From Flagellatimonas centrodinii (GTDB lineage: Bacteria > Pseudomonadota > Gammaproteobacteria > Nevskiales > Nevskiaceae), in the NCBI RefSeq assembly GCF_016918765.2, contig NZ_CP092104.1, positions 3,348,001-3,412,000 on the forward strand: 64,000 nt of DNA. Reading direction: 5' to 3'. This document shows positions 19,059 to 27,803 of this stretch, in pieces; the first letter of the stretch is position 1; every line of letters starts with the position of its first letter. Both the position numbers and the translations under genes were made by a program. Below the pieces are notes generated by a model. It was not told the origin of the DNA. It searched no databases and saw only the letters and a program-made list of their open reading frames with translations.

Positions 19059-19640
19059 ATGCGACTACAAGGCAAAATCACATCCTGGAATGACCACCTG
19101 GGCATCGGTTTCGTCACCCAGAACGGCAGCGACCAGCAGATCCCCCTCCGCTACGAAGACTTCATCGACCGCAGCCGTTTGCCGGCCGTCGGCGAAGTGG
19201 TGATCTACGAGCACGGTAAAGACTCCCAGGGCCGGACCATCGCCACCCGCGTCGGCTTCCCGGTCACAGGAAACCCCGCTGCGCAGAGTAAATCCTCCAA
19301 AACCGCCAAACCTAAGCCACCCCGCCGCCGCACCCGCGGGCTCGGCACCGTCGCCGTCGGCCTCGCCGTCATCGCCGGCGTGATCTGGTGGCAGCAACAT
19401 CACGCAGCACCAGAGCCCCCCTCACACGATCACACCGCAACGACCGACTCGAGCATCGCGGTAGAGCCGGACACCGTATTCGGCGAGGCCGCCCCGTACA
19501 ACTGTGATGGCCGACGGCGCTGCGACCAGATGAATTCCTGCGAAGAGGCTGCCTTCTTCCTCCGGAACTGTGCCGCGCCCAGCATGGACGAGTCCGGCAA
19601 CGGCATCGCCTGTGAATCCAGTGGATGCGGCTGGAAGTGA
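19059..19640 (+). CDS. Cold-shock domain membrane protein with C-terminal excalibur domain
   Basis: Membrane-anchored protein of 193 aa. Residues 1-70 form a cold-shock-like OB fold ('MRLQGKITSWNDHLGIGFVTQNG', a degenerate RNP1 motif, and 'VIYEHGKDSQGRTIATRV'). A basic Pro-rich linker follows, then one membrane helix (~92-110, 'GLGTVAVGLAVIAGVIWW'). A periplasmic tail ends in an excalibur-type calcium-binding motif: 'CDQMNSCEEAAFFLRNC' then 'DESGNGIACESSGCGWK' (DxDxDGxxCE-like). Cytoplasmic nucleic-acid binding joined to an outside metal-binding domain is unusual; a related protein with a different tail is encoded at 33592. ATG 19059 follows a purine-rich AAGGACAAGG. Confidence 0.82.
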   Translation: MRLQGKITSWNDHLGIGFVTQNGSDQQIPLRYEDFIDRSRLPAVGEVVIYEHGKDSQGRTIATRVGFPVTGNPAAQSKSSKTAKPKPPRRRTRGLGTVAVGLAVIAGVIWWQQHHAAPEPPSHDHTATTDSSIAVEPDTVFGEAAPYNCDGRRRCDQMNSCEEAAFFLRNCAAPSMDESGNGIACESSGCGWK

Positions 19641-19754
19641 CGTTTTTTGTCACTTTCTGACATGCCCCTCAATGCGAAGGACGACGTCTGACTCATCAGT
19701 CAGAATCCCTTCTAGGCCACATAAGATCATTGTTTTAGGGGTCGAACGACCAAG

Positions 19755-19771
19755 TTGGCACGCCTCCTGCT
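19755..19771 (+). promoter_or_regulatory. Sigma-54 (RpoN) promoter for the type IV pilin
   Basis: The sequence TTGGCACGCCTCCTGCT has the -24 GG and -12 GC elements exactly ten bases apart, the sigma-54 rule. It lies about 59 bp before the pilin start. Control of pilA by RpoN and PilR is well known in Pseudomonas; no pilSR genes are in this window. Confidence 0.85.
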
Positions 19772-19829
19772 GCTTTAGCTGCGAGCTTAATTTCGCTCAT
19801 CTCAAACATCACCCATGGAGATGCACCCA

Positions 19830-20258
19830 ATGATCAAGAACACCCAGAAAGGCTTCACGCTCATCGAACTGATGATCGTCGTGGCCATCATCGGCATCCT
19901 CGCCGCCATCGCCATCCCGGCCTATCAGGACTACATCACCCGCTCCAAGGTGACGGAACTGGTGACCGCAGCTTCGGCATGTAAGTCGTCCGTTTCCGAG
20001 TACGCACAAACCTTGGGCACACTCCCGGGGACCCTGACGGAAGCTGGCTGCAATGACAATACGAGCCAGTACGTCGAGACGTTTGCAATGAATGCCAGTG
20101 GCGCGATCACGGTCACGGCGAGCGACGCTGTCGGCGGCTCAGCAATTGGCCAAGATTACGTTCTGACCCCGACCTTCGATGCTTCAAGCGGTACAGTCGC
20201 ATGGGCCTGCGATGATTCAACGATCCCGTCCAAGTACCTGCCCGCAAACTGCCGCTAA
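19830..20258 (+). CDS. pilA: Type IV major pilin (PilA)
   Basis: Major subunit of the type IV pilus, 142 aa. The eight-residue leader MIKNTQKG is cut by prepilin peptidase PilD before Phe+1 ('[28 protein letters not shown]'), with Glu+5 present for assembly. The globular part ends in a disulfide loop ('[15 protein letters not shown]'), the D-region of type IVa pilins; a second Cys pair lies at 'SACKSS' and 'AGCND'. I chose ATG 19830 because GGAG lies nine bases upstream and the leader length is standard; ATG 19815 is unlikely. Driven by a sigma-54 promoter and followed by a strong terminator, so it is expressed mainly on its own. Confidence 0.95.
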   Translation: MIKNTQKGFTLIELMIVVAIIGILAAIAIPAYQDYITRSKVTELVTAASACKSSVSEYAQTLGTLPGTLTEAGCNDNTSQYVETFAMNASGAITVTASDAVGGSAIGQDYVLTPTFDASSGTVAWACDDSTIPSKYLPANCR

Positions 20259-20283
20259 TTACCGGCGTTTGGTTCGCACAAAG

Positions 20284-20312
20284 CCGCCCCGCATCGCGGG
20301 GCGGTTTTTTTT
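20284..20312 (+). terminator. Intrinsic terminator after pilA
   Basis: A nine-base GC stem (CCGCCCCGC pairing with GCGGGGCGG) with a three-base loop is followed by eight Ts. This is a textbook rho-independent terminator 26 bp after the pilin stop. Confidence 0.93.
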
Positions 20313-20376
20313 CGGCCGCCAGTGCTGCGCGCCGATTCACTAACCGTCCTCTCTGTTGTGCTGCCAGGCTCATCAC

Positions 20377-22275
20377 GTGATACCGCGAAAGCTCATACAC
20401 ACCACGGTGACCCTAGGACTGTTGTCACTGCCTGTCTGCCTGATCTATTGGACTGGCCTCAGCGGGCCCTTTCTTTTCGATGATCATTGGAACCTCAGCC
20501 CGCTAGGAGCCGAAGGTGGCCTCCAGACGCTCGGCCACTGGCTGCGCTTCGTGCTCGGGGGCGAGTCGGGCCCACTGGGGCGCCCGGTCAGCCTTGCCAG
20601 TTTCACCCTAAATGCACAGACCTGGCCGGCCGACCCCTGGCCATTCAAGCTCACAAATCTGCTGATCCACCTCGGCAACGCTTTGCTGCTCTACGCGCTG
20701 AGCCGCCGGCTGTTTCAGCTCGGCCGCCTGCCCCATGCCGCCACCTTGGCGGCTCTAGCCGCTCTGTTGTGGGCTCTGCACCCGCTGCATGTCTCCACCG
20801 TGCTCTATGTGGTGCAGCGCATGGCACAGCTGTCGTTGCTGTTCACGTTGATCGGTCTGACCATGTACCTACAGGGTCGCCTGCTGGCCGTTACCCGCCC
20901 CCGCGCCGGCTACCTGCTGATGCTGGGCGGCATCGGCGGCGGCACCCTGCTAGCCACGCTGAGCAAGGAAAACGGTGCCTTGCTGCCGCTGTATGCGCTG
21001 GTACTGGAAGCAACCGTCGTCCGATTCGCTGGCGTCCGCCAGCCCATCGTCGGGTGGCGCTACGGCCAGGCGCTCATGTTGCGCCTGCCCCTGCTGGTCC
21101 TTATTGGCTATCTCGTCTTTAGCACGCCGGCTTTGCTCAACCGCTACTCATACCGCGATTTTTCGCCCCTGCAGCGGCTGGGTGTCGAAGGCCCGATCCT
21201 GTTGGACTACCTCCGCCTGTTCGCGTTGCCGCGATTGTCTGGCGGCGGCCTGTTCCACGATGTCAGCGTTGCCGACTTCCCGGTGCTGATTCGGGGGACG
21301 GCGTGGGCGGCCATTGCGCTGCTCATCGCCGTCGCCTGGCGGCTGCGGTCGCGGGCGCCGATGGTGGCCGCTGGCCTACTGTGGTTCTTTGCTGGCCATG
21401 CCATGGAATCCACTTTTGTGCCGCTGGAACTCTATTTCGAACATCGCAACTACCTGCCTTATATCGGGCTGGTCTGGGCATTGGTAGCGGCGCTCTCGGC
21501 ATTACCCCTTCGGCTCATCGCAGTGGTTGCCGGCCCGTTGCTGCTGCTGTGGGGCACCATGACCCACTTGCAGACCAGTGTCTGGGGCAATGAGCAGGTC
21601 GCAGCCCAGGTGTGGCTGAAGGAGAAGCCGGAGTCGCTGCGCGCCACGCAATTTGCAGCCGGTGTACTGCAGTCAAACGGCTCGTTCGAAGCCGCCCGCA
21701 ACTTGATTCACCGCTACGTAAAGCGATATCCCGAAAACCCGATGGCCCTCCTGCAGAGCATCGAACTTGACTGCCTTGCCGGCGCACCGGTAGCGGTCGC
21801 TGCCGGTAAGGCAACGACGCTGTTGGCGCACGAGCCGTTCAGCCACGCGATGCCGAAAACCTTCAGCAAACTCCTGACCCTCACCATCACGGGCCGATGC
21901 ATCGATCTCCGTACCGCGCACCTCCACCAGATGCTGGATGCGGTGCTGAGTAATCCTCAGCTCGCCTACCTGCCGAAAGCCGCGGGGCAGTTGCTCATCA
22001 CCCAGGGGAACACCTTTGCCCAGAAGGGCGACTTGCGGTCCGCGATCAAGGTCGCAGAGCGAGCCGGGCGCATCAATCGGCAGGTCAATGCCCCGTACTG
22101 GCAGGCACTGTGGTCGCTGGAAGCCGGACACTGCGATGCGGCACGCAGTTACCTAACGGCTGCCCGTCATCTGGCGACGGGCAGCTTGTATACGGACGAT
22201 CCACCGGAGTCGTATCTTGATGCCCTCGACCAAGTCATTCGCACCCCCACTGATACTGGCGGCTGCGCCCCTTAA
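20377..22275 (+). CDS. GT-C-like membrane glycosyltransferase with C-terminal TPR-like region (first copy)
   Basis: Membrane protein of about 632 aa with ten or more membrane segments and a soluble helical C-terminus. The first outside loop carries an Asp pair ('GPFLFDDHWNL', D35-D36), as in GT-C glycosyltransferases of the PMT/TMTC type that use polyprenyl-phosphate sugars. Other signatures shared with the next gene are 'LHPLHVSTVLYVVQRM', 'LSKENGALL' and 'ESTFVPLELYFEHRNYLPYIG'. Residues ~420-632 look like TPR repeats ('NTFAQKGDLRSAIKVAERAGRI'). It follows pilA, where pilin-modifying enzymes such as TfpW/TfpO are encoded in Pseudomonas. GTG 20377 is my start; a TTG at 20356 is also possible. 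Pilin glycosylation is an inference. Confidence 0.72.
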   Translation: MIPRKLIHTTVTLGLLSLPVCLIYWTGLSGPFLFDDHWNLSPLGAEGGLQTLGHWLRFVLGGESGPLGRPVSLASFTLNAQTWPADPWPFKLTNLLIHLGNALLLYALSRRLFQLGRLPHAATLAALAALLWALHPLHVSTVLYVVQRMAQLSLLFTLIGLTMYLQGRLLAVTRPRAGYLLMLGGIGGGTLLATLSKENGALLPLYALVLEATVVRFAGVRQPIVGWRYGQALMLRLPLLVLIGYLVFSTPALLNRYSYRDFSPLQRLGVEGPILLDYLRLFALPRLSGGGLFHDVSVADFPVLIRGTAWAAIALLIAVAWRLRSRAPMVAAGLLWFFAGHAMESTFVPLELYFEHRNYLPYIGLVWALVAALSALPLRLIAVVAGPLLLLWGTMTHLQTSVWGNEQVAAQVWLKEKPESLRATQFAAGVLQSNGSFEAARNLIHRYVKRYPENPMALLQSIELDCLAGAPVAVAAGKATTLLAHEPFSHAMPKTFSKLLTLTITGRCIDLRTAHLHQMLDAVLSNPQLAYLPKAAGQLLITQGNTFAQKGDLRSAIKVAERAGRINRQVNAPYWQALWSLEAGHCDAARSYLTAARHLATGSLYTDDPPESYLDALDQVIRTPTDTGGCAP

Positions 22276-22310
22276 CGGACTGTCACTCACACGAACCGAA
22301 GCCCATTATC

Positions 22311-24281
22311 GTGCCCAATCCGCAGCAGCCCCCGACACAAACATCGCAAGACCGAGCCCCCCGGTCATGGCGCCTGATGGCCCTGATCATCGGTGCCTGC
22401 GTGGTGGCAGCCTATTTCCGGGGGCTATTCGGCGAGTTTCTGTTTGATGATTTCCACAACATCGTCGAAAACCCCGCAATACAGACGATTGACGGCTCCG
22501 TCGACAGTTGGCTGGCGGCCAGCCTGTCGTCGACCGCCGGCAAGCTGCGCCGACCTGTCAGCATGGCTTCGTTTGCCGCCAACCATCTGTTGTTCGGCAT
22601 GCATCCGTTCCCGTTCAAGGTGGTCAACCTGGTGCTGCACCTGCTCTGCGGGCTGCTGATCTACCGGTTAAGTTGTCACCTAGTGCCCCGGCTGCTGGGC
22701 GGCGGCATCAAGCCGCAGCGGGCGAGTATCGACCCGCGTGGCATCAGCCTGCTAATCACCGCGATCTGGCTGCTGCACCCCCTCAGCGTGAGCAGCGTGC
22801 TGTATGTGGTGCAGCGGATGAACCTGCTCTCCACGCTGTTCATCCTTCTGGGCCTGCTCTGTTACACAACAGGCCGGATACGCGCCTTGAACGGTCAATC
22901 GGGTCTATTGCTGGCACTGACGCTGACCACCTTGTGTGCGGTGCTGGCCGTCTTCAGCAAGGAAAACGGCCTGCTGATCTTTCCCTACTTGTTCGTGCTG
23001 GAATGGGTCTGCTTCCGCTTTTCCGGCCTGGGCCGTACCGATAAGAATCTGCTGATGCTGTACCTCGGAGTTTTTCTGCTGCTACCAGTGACCCTGGTCG
23101 CAATCTATCTGTTTCAAAATCCGGACTGGATCACCGCCCGCTACGAGCGCCGCGACTTCACCCTGATCGAACGGCTGCTCACCCAGCCCCGCATCCTTTC
23201 CCACTATTTACTGTGGATCTTCGCCCCGCTGCCCCAGTGGATGGGCATCTACCATGACGACATCCCAGGGTCCACCGCCCTGCTGTCCCCCTGGACCACC
23301 CTGCCAGCCATCCTGCTGCTAGGGGGCGCACTGATCACGGCGATCCTGCTGCGACAACGCAGCCCGGCGTTCGCGCTCGGGGTACTGTGGTTTGCGGTGG
23401 GTCACAGCATGGAATCGACGTTCATCGCACTCGAGAACGTGTTCGAACATAGAAACTACGCACCGATGATCGGATTGATCATCGGCACCGTAGTGATCAC
23501 CAGCAAGATGTTGGCCAACCGTAGCGGCAAGACCAAGATTGGCGTTGCAACTGCCGTCATCGCGTTGCTGGCCGCAACCACTTTCTACCGAGCCACGCTG
23601 TGGGGCGACCCCGTGCGCATGGCGCTGGTGGCGGCAGAACAACACCCCGACTCGGCGCGAAGCCAATACGACGCCGGTCGCTTGGTTTATATCGAGGCCA
23701 TGGCCGAGGGATCAGAACCCTTGGGAGTGCAGCGCGCAAAGCCCTACTTGGAACGGGCCATGGCTCTGTCGCCCAACTATGTAAATCCTGTGGTAAGCCT
23801 GATACTCACTCAATACAAGGGAAAGCCAATCCCGGACGACATCTTCATAGAACTGATCAACCGCATTGGGCGCAACAAGGCGCTAAAGCCCAATGCAGTA
23901 TTTCTGATCCAGAACGCCGCTACCGATGCAAGGATCGAGATGAGCCCTGCGCAGGTCAGAGCGCTCTTCGTTGCAGCGATGGACAACCCTAGCGTGCGTT
24001 TCGGTGTCAGGGCCCAGTTGTTAAACAACTATGGCCGCTACCACTATGTGCGTCTCAATGCGCCACAAGAAGCGATCAGCCTCACATTGGCAGCCGCAGA
24101 AACTGATCCTAGGAACCCCATTTATCAGATCAACCTCGCGAAGCTGGCGCTGGCTCTTGAGCAGCCAAGTATCGCTACCCAACATCTCGAACGAGCGAGA
24201 CGCTTGGATATTGCCAGCATCTACCGTGATCAGATCGCTACCATTGCGACACAGATCAATAACAGCAACAAAGTCGAATAG
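22311..24281 (+). CDS. GT-C-like membrane glycosyltransferase with TPR-like region (second copy)
   Basis: Paralogue of the preceding gene, 656 aa, same layout: Asp pair in the first loop ('GEFLFDDFHNIV', D46-D47), 'LHPLSVSSVLYVVQRMN', 'FSKENGLLIFPY' and 'MESTFIALENVFEHRNYAPMIG', then a helical TPR-like tail from ~430 ('QYDAGRLVYIEAM', 'LLNNYGRYHYVRLN'). GTG 22311 is taken as start; an internal ATG 22377 would remove the short polar leader. It begins 35 bp after the first copy stops. GC content drops in the second half, as in the glycan genes downstream. Two different copies could add two sugars or modify two targets. Confidence 0.72.
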   Translation: MPNPQQPPTQTSQDRAPRSWRLMALIIGACVVAAYFRGLFGEFLFDDFHNIVENPAIQTIDGSVDSWLAASLSSTAGKLRRPVSMASFAANHLLFGMHPFPFKVVNLVLHLLCGLLIYRLSCHLVPRLLGGGIKPQRASIDPRGISLLITAIWLLHPLSVSSVLYVVQRMNLLSTLFILLGLLCYTTGRIRALNGQSGLLLALTLTTLCAVLAVFSKENGLLIFPYLFVLEWVCFRFSGLGRTDKNLLMLYLGVFLLLPVTLVAIYLFQNPDWITARYERRDFTLIERLLTQPRILSHYLLWIFAPLPQWMGIYHDDIPGSTALLSPWTTLPAILLLGGALITAILLRQRSPAFALGVLWFAVGHSMESTFIALENVFEHRNYAPMIGLIIGTVVITSKMLANRSGKTKIGVATAVIALLAATTFYRATLWGDPVRMALVAAEQHPDSARSQYDAGRLVYIEAMAEGSEPLGVQRAKPYLERAMALSPNYVNPVVSLILTQYKGKPIPDDIFIELINRIGRNKALKPNAVFLIQNAATDARIEMSPAQVRALFVAAMDNPSVRFGVRAQLLNNYGRYHYVRLNAPQEAISLTLAAAETDPRNPIYQINLAKLALALEQPSIATQHLERARRLDIASIYRDQIATIATQINNSNKVE

Positions 24282-24383
24282 CCCACCTCAAGGGCTTTGC
24301 GCTCCGGTTGTCGCGCGTTTCCTGATCGGTGCCCGCGAAGCGCGCTTCCTATCTACCCCCACGACCAGAATCCGGCTGGCGCA

Positions 24384-25367
24384 TCACCGCTGTTGATGCG
24401 TCTTGCGCCAACTTGCGGCGACAACGGTTGCCAACAGTCCACCCAGGACCACCCAGGTTAACAGTCGAAGAAGGACTGATGCCGCCACCGCAAGCAACTC
24501 GCCAACTGCGGTGGTCGCACCAATTGCGCCATACATCAGCTCTCTCACGCCAAGGTTTCCCGGCGTCACTGTCACGTACTGGGTGAGTCGGTTCACCACG
24601 AGAAATACCAGTGCCTGCGCGATATCCAGCCTGGTGCCAAGAGCGGCAAAGACAAACCACTGAACACAGACCATGGCCGTGAGTAGCACAAGAGATTGAA
24701 ACAACCCCGAAAGCAGGATTGACGGGGACAGCACTCGTCTCACGAAGTCCCCGACGTCGCTGCGGACGGAACGCTCGCTCCCTTCTCGCGCCCCCGAAAC
24801 CAATCGGAGTTGTCTTCCACACTCTGCGAGTCCACACAGGACAAGAAGGACAGTCAGGACGATCAACATCGATGGCACGTCACCTTCCCCGATGCGCTCT
24901 CGCCACCACAATGCGGACGACTCCAGACACGAGAACAAGCCGATCATCGCCAGGCCCATCACGATCAGCTCGAACGCAATCGTCGCTACGCTTATGACTA
25001 CATATCCTCGATACGGAAGACGCAGCTCCACACGCATCGAAACGGCCCGGTAGATATTCCCGGTCTGAGGAATCAATCCGTTGTAGACACGCGCAACGAG
25101 CAGGGTCCGCGCGAAATCGAGTAATGGCGGAACGCGTCCGAGATACTGCGCCGAAAGTACACGGGCGCGCTCGTTGAACACCAGAAAATATCCCCCGAGC
25201 AACAGCGCCGCGCATGCCGCCATCCACCCGCTGAGGTTGATGGCATCCAAAGCGTCCAGACCTTCAACGCGGAGCCGCAAAAGCAGCAGGGCGACGGCGG
25301 TAAGCAAGATGCCCCACCGAATCGGCCCGCTGCGGAAGAACTGGATGGCCCTTTTGACGCCACTCAT
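24384..25367 (-). CDS. Flippase-like / LPG_synthase_TM-family membrane protein (UPF0104)
   Basis: Integral membrane protein of 327 aa with about eight membrane segments. The family signature 'TPGNLGVRELMYG' is clear near residue 270. The family includes the membrane domain of MprF and AglD-like proteins; members in glycan clusters are thought to help lipid-linked sugar handling or flipping, but the reaction is unproven for most. Its start overlaps the stop of the upstream pyruvyltransferase-family gene (ATGA), so they are likely co-translated. Confidence 0.8.
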   Translation of the reverse strand: MSGVKRAIQFFRSGPIRWGILLTAVALLLLRLRVEGLDALDAINLSGWMAACAALLLGGYFLVFNERARVLSAQYLGRVPPLLDFARTLLVARVYNGLIPQTGNIYRAVSMRVELRLPYRGYVVISVATIAFELIVMGLAMIGLFSCLESSALWWRERIGEGDVPSMLIVLTVLLVLCGLAECGRQLRLVSGAREGSERSVRSDVGDFVRRVLSPSILLSGLFQSLVLLTAMVCVQWFVFAALGTRLDIAQALVFLVVNRLTQYVTVTPGNLGVRELMYGAIGATTAVGELLAVAASVLLRLLTWVVLGGLLATVVAASWRKTHQQR

Positions 25368-26599
25368 GCGTGAGCAGCCTTGCCACCGATCAGGCCCTGG
25401 AGCCGGTCAAAGGGCGCGGACGCTGACGCTGTACGCCGCTCCCGCTGTGCCACGAGTGCGTCTCGGACATTTTCCCGCTCCGACCAGGCTAGCGCCAGAA
25501 TCTCCGTCAACGTCTCCACTCGCACCCCCTCGTGAAAATCGACTGATGCGGGCGCAGCACCACCCGCCAGAGAACTTTCCTGGTACTTGTGCGCCCACCC
25601 GATGGCGAGCGTCGGTATGCCCTGCGACAGCGCCGCGATAAGCGCATGAAATCTTGACGTCACCAAAAAATCGCAGCTGCCGATAGCCGCCTTAAGCTCG
25701 GATGCCGGGTGCCGTCCGCTGACGACAGCCGGATTTCCCACGCCCGACATGGCGCTGCGAATGGCCTCGCACAGCGTGTCGTCGTCGTTGCCGTTCTGCA
25801 GAACTTCGTGTCCGATCAGTACAACGTTTGCGCCCAAGACTGCAATCGCAAATGTGCACAACGACGCCATTGCATCCACGTACTGATTGCGTCCATTCTC
25901 TATCTGAAATGCCCTTTCGAGGTTGGTGTTGGGCACAACCCCCAATCTCGGGCGCTCGGGCAGCGACACCTGCAGCGAACCGCCCTGGGCAGGGAACAGC
26001 CACGCCATGTCATCGGCAACATGGAAGTCCACCTCACGTCGAAGGCCCAATTGAGTGAGGTAGCCAGCCGATAGCTCTCCACGCGCATTGATCAGCGCAG
26101 CCCGGCGCAACGCAAACCTGGCGCAGACTCGCACCGGGAATCGCTTAAACGGGCCAAACGCCTGGGTAAGCAGCACCAGGGGAACTTTTGCACGACTGCA
26201 GCAAGCTGCCTCCAGCGCGTAGACCACACTCCGCCAGAGGGGCCGCCGGTCACTGAGGGCGAATCCACTGATATCGAGGACCGCATCCGCGTCGCACATC
26301 GCGGCGACGTGCGGGCACCTGTCCGCAGCATATTTCTGACCACGCCTCCCCATAAGCGCCAGCAAACGAAAGGCGACGTCCCGGAGGCCGCGCATGGCAG
26401 GAATCAACTCGAATTCCTGATATCTTCCATCCGGGCCCGCACGCTTGATATTACCGAGCAGGTCTCGGTCTCCCCTGGAATAGGTCGCAGCCAGAATGCG
26501 AGCAGATGGCCAGCGCGTCTGAAGCTCACGAACTGTCGTCAACAGCATGGCCTCGGCACCACGGTTTTGCAGGTTCGCGCCCACCACAAGAAATTTCAT
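25364..26599 (-). CDS. Polysaccharide pyruvyl transferase family protein
   Basis: GT-B-fold enzyme of 411 aa of the CsaB/WcaK family, which move a pyruvate ketal from PEP onto a sugar in surface polysaccharides; some members have other acceptor activities. The N-terminus 'MKFLVVGANLQNRGAEAML' is the first Rossmann strand and glycine loop. 'SDRRPLWRSVVYALEAA', 'VLLTQAFGPFK', 'VADDMAWLFP' and the C-terminal 'DFLVTSRFHALIAALSQGIPTLAIGWAHKYQ' (with the conserved 'SxRFHA' segment) are family landmarks. ATG 26599 gives the standard N-terminus; a longer upstream open frame is unlikely. Divergent from the nitroreductase gene and overlapping the flippase-like gene. Confidence 0.87.
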   Translation of the reverse strand: MKFLVVGANLQNRGAEAMLLTTVRELQTRWPSARILAATYSRGDRDLLGNIKRAGPDGRYQEFELIPAMRGLRDVAFRLLALMGRRGQKYAADRCPHVAAMCDADAVLDISGFALSDRRPLWRSVVYALEAACCSRAKVPLVLLTQAFGPFKRFPVRVCARFALRRAALINARGELSAGYLTQLGLRREVDFHVADDMAWLFPAQGGSLQVSLPERPRLGVVPNTNLERAFQIENGRNQYVDAMASLCTFAIAVLGANVVLIGHEVLQNGNDDDTLCEAIRSAMSGVGNPAVVSGRHPASELKAAIGSCDFLVTSRFHALIAALSQGIPTLAIGWAHKYQESSLAGGAAPASVDFHEGVRVETLTEILALAWSERENVRDALVAQRERRTASASAPFDRLQGLIGGKAAHA

Positions 26600-26699
26600 T
26601 TCAGATGCAATGACTGAAGATTTTGAACGATGTGGGGCAATGTAAGGCAAAGCGTGTACGGGGGCCACCATTGACGTACCAACTGGGTAGCACAGGATC

Positions 26700-27803
26700 A
26701 TGATTCCAAGACTGTCTCTTCTCAAGCAGCGCGCTCCCCGCCTCTACGCGAGCTTGAGGACCCTTCATGCGCAGCTACGCTTGATAATCTGGCGCCTGAT
26801 ATCGGCTACGCGCATAGGCTGCGCGCTTTACTACCTGCTGATGAACGCTTCATTCCGCCGCGAGCAGTACGCGGTGGTCAAGGGGCTGGTCCGGTATCAC
26901 CGGCAGACCGACCGAGATGCCATTCGTTACAAGCTTCGACGTAATATCCACCGCCTTGAGAAGGGTCTCCTCATGCGACCCCGGAAGCCGGTTTTCGCTC
27001 TGGACTATATCGCTGAGACCGTCGACGCTTACCTGGCGCTGAGGTCGCAGACGAACGAGGGAAAAGGCGATCGGCTATCTACATGGGCCCACGACGTTCT
27101 TTGCGAGTTCTTTGCGTCCGTGCAAACGAACGACTATCTTGAGTCGTTGCGACGCAGGCTCGAGGAGACCGGATGGGTTGATCCTCAAGGCGAAAAAAAG
27201 CCCTACCTTCAGGGGGCGCTCGGCCCCCTGGCGCAATCCGTTTCCTACGACCAGTTGGAACAACTGACGCGATCCCGCCGATCAGTTAGATGGTTCCTCG
27301 ACCGTCCGGTGGAAAGAGAGAAAATCGAAGCGGCACTCGCAATTGCGGTTCAGGCGCCAAGTTCATGCAACAGGCAACCATTTCTCTATAGGGTCTTCGA
27401 CGACCCCGATCTCGCTGAGACGCTATTCACCCTACCCCTTGGCACGCGAGGCTTCGGGAAATGTGCGCCAGTCGTCATTGCTGTTACCGGCGACCTTTCC
27501 GCATATTTCGATGAGAGAGATAGGCATGGCATCTACATCGATGCCAGCCTTTCTATCATGAGTTTCCTCACTGCACTGCAGACGCTCGGGCTTGGCTCAT
27601 GCACGATCAACTGGCCCGACGTCGAACGGCGAGAAAGAAGGATTGAACGGTTCCTAGGTCTCAAGCCCTATGAACGCGTTGTCATGCTGCTGTTGACAGG
27701 CTATCCAGACCCCGAACGCCACGTCGCATACTCGGAGAAAACTGCCGTTCGCGACGTCGTCATCTACAACGCTACTGGCGAAGACGCGCCGAGAGCCACC
27801 TAG
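26700..27803 (+). CDS. Nitroreductase-family flavoprotein of a glycan cluster
   Basis: Protein of 367 aa: the first ~170 residues are a basic, helical extension, and residues ~180-360 are a nitroreductase-fold FMN domain ('TRSRRSVRWFLDRPVEREKIEAALAIAVQAPSSCNRQPF', 'LGLGSCTINWPD', 'VVMLLLTGYPDPE'). Nitroreductase-like proteins occur beside pyruvyl transferases in exopolysaccharide and archaellum-type glycan clusters, where their substrate is unknown. An AGGA motif lies before ATG 26700. Its stop codon TAG is shared base for base with the convergent neighbour's stop (CTAG). Confidence 0.82.
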   Translation: MIPRLSLLKQRAPRLYASLRTLHAQLRLIIWRLISATRIGCALYYLLMNASFRREQYAVVKGLVRYHRQTDRDAIRYKLRRNIHRLEKGLLMRPRKPVFALDYIAETVDAYLALRSQTNEGKGDRLSTWAHDVLCEFFASVQTNDYLESLRRRLEETGWVDPQGEKKPYLQGALGPLAQSVSYDQLEQLTRSRRSVRWFLDRPVEREKIEAALAIAVQAPSSCNRQPFLYRVFDDPDLAETLFTLPLGTRGFGKCAPVVIAVTGDLSAYFDERDRHGIYIDASLSIMSFLTALQTLGLGSCTINWPDVERRERRIERFLGLKPYERVVMLLLTGYPDPERHVAYSEKTAVRDVVIYNATGEDAPRAT

